Source: an uncultured Collinsella sp.
GTDB lineage: Bacteria; Actinomycetota; Coriobacteriia; Coriobacteriales; Coriobacteriaceae
Reading direction: 5' to 3'
DNA length: 23,677 nt
Assembly (NCBI GenBank): GCA_905209765.1
Contig: CAJLUE010000025.1
Coordinates: forward strand, 1 to 23,677
Positions within the stretch are counted from its first letter, which is position 1; each line of letters opens with the position of its first letter. The notes below the pieces were generated by a model, which worked only from the letters and a program-made list of their open reading frames with translations, made no database searches and was not told the DNA's origin. Below are positions 1 to 7,110 of this stretch, piece after piece. The position numbers and the translations under genes were made by a program.

Positions 1-87
1 GCTGCGGAAACGCGGGGTCCGTTCAGGCTGTTGCGTTGAGATTGAAAATCAACCCTAGTCATTCAAGAACGCCCCCAACGACTACAT
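1..87. other. Edge stretch with no supportable gene
   Basis: This short stretch lies beyond the rpoD terminator. I see no convincing reading frame, RNA gene or strong hairpin in it. A weak GTTGA/TCAAC pairing around 35-54 is too short to call. Confidence 0.4.
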
Positions 88-124
88 GAAAGCGCCCCCA
101 AGCGGATGTGCTTGAGGGCGCTTC
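88..124 (-). terminator. Hairpin terminator after rpoD
   Basis: Arms at about 91-103 and 110-122 pair over 13 positions, one of them a G-U wobble in the minus-strand RNA (AGCGCCC.CAAGC against its complement), around a 6-nt loop. It begins about 14 nt after the rpoD stop. The following U-run is short (UUUC), so it is a strong hairpin but only a moderate intrinsic terminator. It is the most likely end of the rimP-to-rpoD operon. Confidence 0.7.
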
Positions 125-136
125 TTGCTTGCGAGG

Positions 137-1483
137 TTAAGACTCAATATAGTCCTTCAGCTTGCTAGAGCGGCTGGGGTGACGAAGCTTGGCCAGGGTC
201 TTGGACTCGATCTGGCGGATGCGCTCACGCGTGACGCCAAACTCGCGGCCGACTTCCTCGAGCGTACGGGGATGTCCGTCGACAAGGCCAAAGCGCAGCT
301 CTATAACCTTGCGCTCACGATCGGCAAGCGAGTCGAGCACCTGGGTGAGCTGCTCCTGCAGCATGGAGAAGCTGGCGGCATCGGGCGGAACGATAGCCTG
401 GGAGTCCTCGATGAAGTCGCCCAGCTGGGAATCCTCTTCCTCGCCGATAGGGGTCTCGAGCGACACGGGCTCCTGCGAAATCTTCTGGATCTCGCGGACG
501 CGGTCGGCACTCATGTCCATCTCGGCACCGATCTCCTCGGGGGTCGGATCGCGACCCAGGTCCTGGAGAAGCTGGCGCTGCACGCGAACGAGTTTGTTGA
601 TGGTCTCGACCATGTGCACGGGAATACGGATGGTACGGGCCTGGTCGGCGATAGCGCGCGTGATGGCCTGACGGATCCACCACGTGGCGTACGTGGAGAA
701 CTTAAAGCCCTTCTGGTAGTCGAACTTCTCGACAGCGCGGATCAGACCGAGGTTGCCCTCCTGGATCAGGTCCAAGAACAGCATGCCGCGACCGACGTAG
801 CGCTTGGCGATGGAGACGACCAGACGCAGGTTGGCGCTGATGAGCGCCTGCTTGGCCTCGAGACCCACGTTCTCGATACGGGTCAGGCGACGTATCTCGG
901 CGCGAGTAAGCTCGATCTCGCCCGCCTCGGCGGCCTCGAGCTTCTCGGTGGCATCGAGACCGGCCTCGATCTTCATGGCCAGATCGACCTCTTCGGAGGC
1001 GGTCAGCAGGTCGACCTTACCGATCTCCTTAAGGTACATACGAACCGGGTCGCCGGTCAGCATCACCGTGGAGGCATCGATGCCGCGCACGCGCGAGCGC
1101 GAACGGGACGTACGCACGGTGCGCTTCTTCTTGCTCTTGGAAGAACCCATCTCGGCGTCGGCCTGACGGGCCATCTTAAGCTCGTGATCGTCGAGTGAAC
1201 CGGAATCGTGCTCGTCGTCATCGAAATCATCGGTATCGCTATCGTTATCGTCATCGTCGACGTCCATGGGGGCGTCGTCGTTACCGCTCGCGGAGATAAT
1301 CTGGATGCCGCTGTTGCGCAGCGCGGAATACACCGCGTTGAGCTGCTCGTCAGACACATCGATATCCTTCAGGGCGACCTGAATCTCGTCCTCGGTTACC
1401 GAAGTCCTGTTTGAGCCGTTGCCCATGAGCTTTGCAACGTAGGATTCCAGCCCAGTACCCGTGCTCTCACTCTTTTTTGGCAC
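137..1483 (-). CDS. rpoD: Primary RNA polymerase sigma factor RpoD (sigma-70/SigA)
   Basis: This is the housekeeping sigma factor that recruits RNA polymerase to promoters. The 448-residue protein has an N-terminal region 1.1-like segment, a very acidic Asp/Glu linker (about residues 70-100) and a basic Lys/Arg-Ser stretch. Region 1.2 follows (DPVRMYLKEIG), then region 2 (ANLRLVVSIAKRY, FLDLIQEGNLGLIRAVEKFDY, FSTYATWWIRQAI), region 3 and region 4 (LRFGLVDG, TLEEVGREFGVTRERIRQIE). All signature segments are intact. The frame can start at ATG 1498, but AAGGGAG (1489-1495) lies at a proper distance from GTG 1483, so I place the start at GTG and treat the upstream ATG as part of the leader. It follows dnaG by 110 nt, echoing the dnaG-rpoD pairing of the macromolecular synthesis operon. 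It could be read from the rimP promoter or from its own extended -10 near 1516. Confidence 0.97.
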   Translation of the reverse strand: MPKKSESTGTGLESYVAKLMGNGSNRTSVTEDEIQVALKDIDVSDEQLNAVYSALRNSGIQIISASGNDDAPMDVDDDDNDSDTDDFDDDEHDSGSLDDHELKMARQADAEMGSSKSKKKRTVRTSRSRSRVRGIDASTVMLTGDPVRMYLKEIGKVDLLTASEEVDLAMKIEAGLDATEKLEAAEAGEIELTRAEIRRLTRIENVGLEAKQALISANLRLVVSIAKRYVGRGMLFLDLIQEGNLGLIRAVEKFDYQKGFKFSTYATWWIRQAITRAIADQARTIRIPVHMVETINKLVRVQRQLLQDLGRDPTPEEIGAEMDMSADRVREIQKISQEPVSLETPIGEEEDSQLGDFIEDSQAIVPPDAASFSMLQEQLTQVLDSLADRERKVIELRFGLVDGHPRTLEEVGREFGVTRERIRQIESKTLAKLRHPSRSSKLKDYIES

Positions 1484-1515
1484 AGATTCTCCCTTCATAG
1501 TCCACAGGACTCATT

Positions 1516-1524
1516 ACTTTAGCA
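1516..1524 (-). promoter_or_regulatory. Possible extended -10 promoter for rpoD
   Basis: On the minus strand TGC followed by TAAAGT forms an extended -10 element about 33-38 nt upstream of the proposed rpoD GTG start. No convincing -35 lies 16-18 nt upstream. The gap between dnaG and rpoD (1484-1593) is the only one in the downstream half of the operon large enough to hold a promoter. Confidence 0.3.
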
Positions 1525-1593
1525 CACACATTTACGTCTATACCCAAAATTCAGACTGGATATAGGCGCGAATACGCTGGTTGACCACAACAT

Positions 1594-3708
1594 CTAGGCT
1601 TGGTCGGCGTCCGTGGTCTCCAAACCGATCAAACGGAACGGATCTGCCACGCCGCCGATCGACTTTTGGAGCTCACGCTGACGCTGAGAATCTTGCATCG
1701 CCTGCATCGTCAGCACACGGCGCGCCTCATCGTCGAGCGACCGGTCCTGGCGAAGCTTGGCCTGTGCGGCGCGCATGCGGCGCTTGATGGTGTAGAGCTC
1801 AAGGGTATCGAGCATAAACACGATGTTCGTCTCGGTGGGGTGCTTGCTCGTCGACGAAATGCGCCCGGCGCTGACAAGCGACGCTGCCTCGGGACACACC
1901 GCGCGCGCCGCATCCATGCACGCCGTGGGGTCGGTGCCCGGCGGCGTCGCGAGCACGGCCCACGCGATGGACTCGTGGCGCGGATCCACCCACTCGATCG
2001 AGCAGATGCGGTCGGCATACGTGCGGAACAGGTCGGGGTAGCTCGTGAGCATCGTCAGCAGCTCGCGCTCCCCCGCCAAAGACTTTCGTTCCAGGTCGGT
2101 CAGCACGATCGGCATCGTCGGTGCCGCGGGCGCGCCCGTTGCATCGGCAACCGGCGCCGCGCCATCCATGCCAACCGGCACATCGATCGGCGGCATATCG
2201 CCGACGACCTCGACCGGCGCAGCCCCGTAGGCCTCGAGCGGCACATAGTCGTACGGCTCTTCCTCGACCGGTGCGGACACCGGCGGCGTCACCCCCGACG
2301 CCCAAGCACCGCGAGACCTCCCCTGCGAACCAGACGCCCGACCGCCGGCGCTGCCTGCACGCTCGGCCTGCGCCCGCTGGCGCTCGTAGTTCTGCTCGCG
2401 ACGACGCTCGGCGTCCTCACGCTTGGCAACATCGCGAAACACACGGCCCGAGCTCGAACGCACCGTCTCCAGATCCAAACCCAAAAGGTCCGCAATCTGG
2501 ATAAAGTACGTATCGATCATATAGCTATCGCGCAGCGGATAGATGAGCGTCAGCGCATCCTCAAGCGCCTTGGCACGACCGCCCGGCGTGGTGATGTCGC
2601 TCGACTCCTGCAGCGACCGGTATACAAAGTCCATGAGGGGCTCGGCGGCGTCGATACGCGCCTGCAGTGCCTCGCCACCATGCGCGGTGATGAACTCCAT
2701 GGGGTCGTTGCCGTCGGGAAGCACCACGCAGCGCAGGTCCATCGAATCCTGCTCGATAAACTGAATCGCGCGGCGAGCGGCCTTTTGACCGGCGGCGTCG
2801 CCATCGAACATATACACGATGCGCTTGGCAAAGCGGGTGAGCGTCTTTACATGATGTTCCGTCAGCGCCGTGCCCAGCGTGGCGACGACGTTTTTAATCC
2901 CCGCCTCCCAGCAGGCGATACAGTCGGTATATCCCTCCACCACAATAGCGGTATCCTGCGCGACGATAAACTCCTTGGCCCAGTTAAAGCCGTAGAGGTT
3001 TCGCTTTTTATGGAACACGCTCGTCTCGGCGGTGTTGAGGTACTTCGGCTGGCCATCGCCCATAATGCGCCCGCCAAAGGCGATGTTATGACCCTGCTCG
3101 TCAAAGATGGGAAACATCACGCGGTCGTAAAAACGGTCGGCAAGCTGCCCGCGCCCACGGCTCACGGCCACGTTGGCGTCGATCATCTCCTGCGGGGTAA
3201 AGCCCGCCTGCGACAAATGAGACACCAGCGCGTTGCGACCCGGCGCAAAGCCCAGGCAGTAGCGGCGGCAGACGTCGCCGCCCATACCGCGGCTGGCGAA
3301 ATACTCGCGCGGACGGCTGTCCTTACCGCGCATGAGCATGGTGTGGTAGAACTGGGCGGTTTCGGCACACAGGTCATAGATGCGGGCGCGCTTGGTGCCG
3401 CGCTCGCGATAAGCGCCGGTATCGTGCAGCTCAATGCCGGCACGGTCGGCCAGGTAGCGAATCGACTCGGGAAAGCTCAGGTTCTCGCGCTTCATGATAT
3501 AGGTGAAGACGTCGCCGCCCTCACCACAGCCAAAGCAATGCCACACCTGCGTGGCGGGGATAATGTGAAACGACGGGGTCTTTTCGCCATGGAAGGGGCA
3601 GCAACCCCAAAACTCATGGCCGCGGGGCTTGAGCTCAACCGTTTCCTGCACGATGGCAACCAGATCGGACGCAGCGCGTACCTGGTCTTTTTCCTCATCG
3701 CTAATCAC
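1594..3708 (-). CDS. dnaG: DNA primase DnaG
   Basis: DnaG makes the RNA primers for lagging-strand synthesis and works with the replicative helicase. The 704-residue protein starts with a CHC2 zinc finger (Cys37, His40, Cys58, Cys61; CCPFHGEKTPSF...HCFGCGEGGDVF). The catalytic core follows with a TOPRIM domain (VVEGYTDCIACWEAG and acidic VYMFDGDAAGQKAA), then a C-terminal helicase-interaction region. It is longer than the roughly 600 residues usual for bacteria because a charged, then Ala/Gly/Pro-rich linker of about 100 residues (about 430-530) separates core and C-terminus. The start is GTG, preceded by GGGGGTGAG inside the end of ribF, and the first 8 nt overlap the ribF stop, implying translational coupling. 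Joining dnaG directly to a ribF-containing operon is less usual than the rpsU-dnaG-rpoD arrangement. Confidence 0.97.
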   Translation of the reverse strand: MISDEEKDQVRAASDLVAIVQETVELKPRGHEFWGCCPFHGEKTPSFHIIPATQVWHCFGCGEGGDVFTYIMKRENLSFPESIRYLADRAGIELHDTGAYRERGTKRARIYDLCAETAQFYHTMLMRGKDSRPREYFASRGMGGDVCRRYCLGFAPGRNALVSHLSQAGFTPQEMIDANVAVSRGRGQLADRFYDRVMFPIFDEQGHNIAFGGRIMGDGQPKYLNTAETSVFHKKRNLYGFNWAKEFIVAQDTAIVVEGYTDCIACWEAGIKNVVATLGTALTEHHVKTLTRFAKRIVYMFDGDAAGQKAARRAIQFIEQDSMDLRCVVLPDGNDPMEFITAHGGEALQARIDAAEPLMDFVYRSLQESSDITTPGGRAKALEDALTLIYPLRDSYMIDTYFIQIADLLGLDLETVRSSSGRVFRDVAKREDAERRREQNYERQRAQAERAGSAGGRASGSQGRSRGAWASGVTPPVSAPVEEEPYDYVPLEAYGAAPVEVVGDMPPIDVPVGMDGAAPVADATGAPAAPTMPIVLTDLERKSLAGERELLTMLTSYPDLFRTYADRICSIEWVDPRHESIAWAVLATPPGTDPTACMDAARAVCPEAASLVSAGRISSTSKHPTETNIVFMLDTLELYTIKRRMRAAQAKLRQDRSLDDEARRVLTMQAMQDSQRQRELQKSIGGVADPFRLIGLETTDADQA

Positions 3709-4708
3709 GTATGCTCACCCCCTGCTCACCCAAGTTGTGGCGAATATCGTCAATGTTACCCTCGACGGTCGCGATAAGCTCGTCCAGCGAATCGAACACG
3801 CGCGACGGGCGCAGCCAACGCGTAAACGCCAGCGACACCGAGGCGCCGTACAGGTCGCCCGCATACCCGATCAAGTTGGCCTCGAGATGCGCCGAGGCGG
3901 CATCGTCGGCATACGTCGGCGGCAGGCCCACATTGACGGCAGCGGGCCATACGGTATCGTCGACCAGCACCAGGCCCTCGTAGACGCCATCGGCAGGAAC
4001 CTGGATGCCCTCGGGCACCTGGATGTTTGCCGTAGGAAAACCCATGTCGGAACCCTGGTGACGACCGCCGGCAACAATACCTCGCAGCATGTACGGGCGA
4101 CCGAGCAGCTCGGCGGCAAGCTCAACATGACCCCGGCGCAGCTCCTGGCGAATACGGGTGGCGCAGATTGTCTGTCCATCGACGCACAGCAGCTCGTGGC
4201 CATAGACGTCAACGCCGCGCTCGGTACCCCATGCCTGCATCTCGGCAACGCCCGAGGCGCCGCCGCGACCCAACCTAAAGTCGCTACCCACGCGAATCGA
4301 GCGGATATCGACGACGCGCGACAGCAGCTTAAGAAAGCCCGCATGGTCGAGAGCCGCCACCGCAGGCGTAAAGGGAACGGCCACGACCGCATCAACCCCG
4401 GTGAGAGCCAGGGCATGAAGACGGTCGGCCGTCGTCATCAGTTTTTGAGCGGGCGAGGGGCTCACCACCACATCCGGGTCGGGATCGAAAGTAACCACGA
4501 CCGCCTTGCAGCCGTGGTCACGTGCATCGCGAACGACCGCGTCGATCAGTTCGTGATGCCCCCGATGTACGCCATCGAACACACCGATGGCGATCGACGC
4601 GGCGCCCAGGCACGCGCAATCATCAAATGCATCGGCGGCGACGATGCGAGCCTCATCCGACTCGCCCGCGAAAAAAATACGCGCGAGCTCGTGGGGGGCC
4701 AGCATCAT
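3701..4708 (-). CDS. ribF: Bifunctional riboflavin kinase / FAD synthetase RibF
   Basis: RibF phosphorylates riboflavin to FMN and then adenylylates FMN to FAD in the cytoplasm. The 335-residue protein has an N-terminal FAD synthetase (nucleotidyltransferase) domain with the signature GVFDGVHRGHHEL near residue 42 and VVTFDPDP. The C-terminal flavokinase domain has GxxMGFPTANI, DGVYEG and LEANLIGYAGDLYG. Its length fits the family (about 300-340). The start ATG overlaps the truB stop as ATGA, and a second in-frame ATG follows immediately, so the exact start may shift by one codon. The 3' end overlaps dnaG by 8 nt. The truB-ribF order is widely conserved in bacteria. Confidence 0.96.
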   Translation of the reverse strand: MMLAPHELARIFFAGESDEARIVAADAFDDCACLGAASIAIGVFDGVHRGHHELIDAVVRDARDHGCKAVVVTFDPDPDVVVSPSPAQKLMTTADRLHALALTGVDAVVAVPFTPAVAALDHAGFLKLLSRVVDIRSIRVGSDFRLGRGGASGVAEMQAWGTERGVDVYGHELLCVDGQTICATRIRQELRRGHVELAAELLGRPYMLRGIVAGGRHQGSDMGFPTANIQVPEGIQVPADGVYEGLVLVDDTVWPAAVNVGLPPTYADDAASAHLEANLIGYAGDLYGASVSLAFTRWLRPSRVFDSLDELIATVEGNIDDIRHNLGEQGVSIRD

Positions 4709-5637
4709 CGAACACCGCCGATCGCCTGCGGAAAGACGTGCTCCATTACAAAGCGACCGCCCTCGATACGGGCGAGCGCCTTGAGCCCGCCATCGAGCAC
4801 CAGCGCAAACGGCGCCTTCGACGCATCGAAGCCCGCAAGCGCGCGCTCAATAGGAATACGACGTCCGCACAGCAGATCGTCGGCAAGATCACCTGGCAAG
4901 TCGACGCGCGTGGCGCCCAGTGCCGCAATGGGATCCAGGGCAAAGCCGGCAGCGGACTCGGCAGAAAGCTCCTCGACCGTATGACAGGCACCAATGGAAA
5001 CAACGCCGGAGGCTGTACGGCGCAGTGCGGAAATATGTGCCGCGTTATCGCAGGCACGACCCAGATCGCGAGCGAGCGCACGGATATAGGTGCCCTTACT
5101 CACCGAAAACGCCACGGTCCAAACGCAAACGTCGTCCTCACCGCCCACGGCAATCAGGTCGGCGGAGTACACCTCGATCGGACGCGGGGGCAGTGACACG
5201 GCATTGCCCTCGCGCGCAGACTTATAGGCGCGCACGCCGTTGACAGAAATGGCCGAAAACGCCGGCGGCACCTGCATCTGCGGGCCCAACATGACGCACA
5301 GGTGATCGCGGACATAGGCCGGATCGCGCAAGTCGGCGGCAATGGGCACTGTGCGAACAGCCTCGCCCTCCGCATCATCGGTATTGGTCTCGACGCCAAA
5401 CGAGATATCGGCGACGTAGCTTTTGGTATCGAGCGTGAGCATGCCCAGCAGACGCGTTGCCTGGCCTACGCCCACCACCATGACACCCGATGCCATGGGG
5501 TCGAGCGTACCGGCATGGCCGACGCGCCGCTCATGGAGGGCGCGTCGGCATTGCGAAACCACGTCATGGGACGTACAGCCCACCGGCTTATCGACGGCGA
5601 GCAGAATATTAAGTTGAGAGGGTGTACGACGAGCCAT
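4705..5637 (-). CDS. truB: tRNA pseudouridine(55) synthase TruB
   Basis: TruB isomerises U55 to pseudouridine in the T-arm of nearly all tRNAs. The 310-residue protein has the family start (LLAVDKPVGCTSHDVV) and the catalytic motif RRVGHAGTLDPMASGVMVV, with the nucleophile at Asp46. The motif SKGTYIRALARDLG lies further on, followed by a C-terminal PUA-like tail. The length is normal. It starts 15 nt after the nrnA stop and its stop overlaps ribF by 4 nt, so it sits inside a tightly packed operon. Start ATG 5637 has a weak GGATGG upstream, which is acceptable for a coupled gene. Confidence 0.96.
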   Translation of the reverse strand: MARRTPSQLNILLAVDKPVGCTSHDVVSQCRRALHERRVGHAGTLDPMASGVMVVGVGQATRLLGMLTLDTKSYVADISFGVETNTDDAEGEAVRTVPIAADLRDPAYVRDHLCVMLGPQMQVPPAFSAISVNGVRAYKSAREGNAVSLPPRPIEVYSADLIAVGGEDDVCVWTVAFSVSKGTYIRALARDLGRACDNAAHISALRRTASGVVSIGACHTVEELSAESAAGFALDPIAALGATRVDLPGDLADDLLCGRRIPIERALAGFDASKAPFALVLDGGLKALARIEGGRFVMEHVFPQAIGGVR

Positions 5638-5652
5638 GTACCATCCAAAAAG

Positions 5653-6696
5653 TTAGAGCTCGACGGTCACCGAAGCGGGATCCTCCCCTACCAGCTCGGC
5701 CAGCATGGGAAGTGCCGCGGTGAGCGTCTCGGAAATCGTTCCGGCGTTGGTAAAGCCGGCGGCAGCGTGGTGCCCACCTCCGCCAAAGTTGGCCGCAATC
5801 TCGGAAACATCAAGATCGCCCTTGGAGCGCAGGTTGCCGCGCACCTTGGTATCGCCCTCGATACCCTTAAGGAACAGGCAGACCTCGACGCCCATCACCG
5901 AGCGCACCACATCGACCAAGCCGTCGCACTCATCAGAGGTGACGCCGCAGTCCTTAAGGTCACTCTCGTACGCGTAGCTATACGCCACGCGCCCGTGCGC
6001 GACCGTCTTAATGCGACCCATGACGATGGACTTAAGATGCAAGAACTCGACACGCATGCTCTGGTAGACCTCGAGCGCGACGCGCGCCGGATCGGCACCG
6101 TGCGCCACCAGACGCGAGGCGGCATGAAACGCGGCGGCGTCGGCGTTCTGATACTGAAAACGACCGGTATCGGTGACCAGGCCGCACAGCAAGCAGGTCG
6201 CGATGCTATCGCTTGCGGTAATGCCACAATCGGCCAAAAAGCGGTCGATAATCATGGCGCAAGCAGCGGCATTGACACACCTAAGGCTGACCTCGGCAAA
6301 CTCCTCACGCGCCGGGTGATGGTCAAAGCATGCCACATGGGCCGAACGACGGAGTACCTCGGCGGAATTATTGAGGCGCTCGACGACCGGCACGTCCACC
6401 GAGATGAACAGGTCCGGGTTGCCGGTGTAGGCAGATGCCGGTACCAGCAGATCGGCGCCCTCCATAAAACGGTAGATGCGCGGAACGGAATCGTCGTCTG
6501 CCAGCAGCAGGGCGATGTCCTTGTCGGGGAACACCTTCATGAGCGAAAGGCCCAGGCCCAACACGGAGCCCAGGGCATCGCCGTCGGGAGAGGTGTGACC
6601 CGAGATCGCAATGGAGGACGCACCCTCGATAAGCTCGAGGATGCGTCGTTTAATATCTGCAGACTCGCACGAGGCGAGATCGGCGGAATTAGTCAT
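5653..6696 (-). CDS. nrnA: DHH-family phosphoesterase, NrnA-like (nanoRNase / pAp phosphatase)
   Basis: NrnA-type proteins degrade 2-5-nt RNA fragments (nanoRNA) and can dephosphorylate 3'-phosphoadenosine 5'-phosphate. The 347-residue protein shows the DHH domain motifs in order: ISGHTSPDGDALGS (about residue 33), ISVDVP, CFDHHP and GLVTDTGRF. The C-terminal DHHA1 domain has the substrate-binding GGGGHHAAAGF. The start ATG is preceded by AGGAGG at 9 nt and overlaps the rbfA stop by 8 nt. The rbfA-nrnA-truB-ribF order is common in Gram-positive bacteria and supports the call. The split between nanoRNase and pAp activity cannot be read from sequence, and a related cyclic-dinucleotide hydrolase activity is possible. 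Confidence 0.9.
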   Translation of the reverse strand: MTNSADLASCESADIKRRILELIEGASSIAISGHTSPDGDALGSVLGLGLSLMKVFPDKDIALLLADDDSVPRIYRFMEGADLLVPASAYTGNPDLFISVDVPVVERLNNSAEVLRRSAHVACFDHHPAREEFAEVSLRCVNAAACAMIIDRFLADCGITASDSIATCLLCGLVTDTGRFQYQNADAAAFHAASRLVAHGADPARVALEVYQSMRVEFLHLKSIVMGRIKTVAHGRVAYSYAYESDLKDCGVTSDECDGLVDVVRSVMGVEVCLFLKGIEGDTKVRGNLRSKGDLDVSEIAANFGGGGHHAAAGFTNAGTISETLTAALPMLAELVGEDPASVTVEL

Positions 6697-7099
6697 CTAA
6701 AGCTGCCTCCTGGGCGGCATCCGCTATGGGGTAGCCGTCCTCGTCCTTTTCGATCGCAAGCGTGGCCGGAACGTTTTCCAGCGCACGCGTGATGCGCTCG
6801 GCCTCATCGGTCGAGCGATCGATGCGAAAATCGAGCTCGGGCGTGACGCGCCAATCGAGCGAGCGAGCCAACAGGCTGCGAATACGGCCCTTAGCGCTGG
6901 CGAGCGCTTCCATAACCTCATCGTAGCGGCTCGCATCACACGACACATACACGCGCGCGAACGAACGGTCCACCGCGACCTCGACCGCGGTCAGGGTGAC
7001 CAGGTCGAGACGCGGATCGGAAACCTCAAAGAGCAGGATATAACCGAGCTTCTCGCGGAGCTGCTCGCCCAAACGGCGGGTTGCCTGCGTTTGCTTCAT
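6689..7099 (-). CDS. rbfA: 30S ribosome-binding factor RbfA
   Basis: RbfA binds immature 30S subunits and assists late 16S rRNA 5'-end maturation. The 136-residue protein has the compact KH-like fold signature: RRLGEQLREKLGYILLFEVSDPRL, VTLTAVEVAVDRSFARVYVS, a helical segment with ALASAKGRIRSLLARSL and the strand RVTPELDFRIDRS. An acidic C-terminal tail follows. Length is typical (about 115-140). It lies 11 nt downstream of infB and overlaps nrnA by 8 nt. The infB-rbfA pair is nearly universal in bacteria. Confidence 0.95.
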   Translation of the reverse strand: MKQTQATRRLGEQLREKLGYILLFEVSDPRLDLVTLTAVEVAVDRSFARVYVSCDASRYDEVMEALASAKGRIRSLLARSLDWRVTPELDFRIDRSTDEAERITRALENVPATLAIEKDEDGYPIADAAQEAALDD

Positions 7100-7110
7100 A
7101 GCGCTACCCC

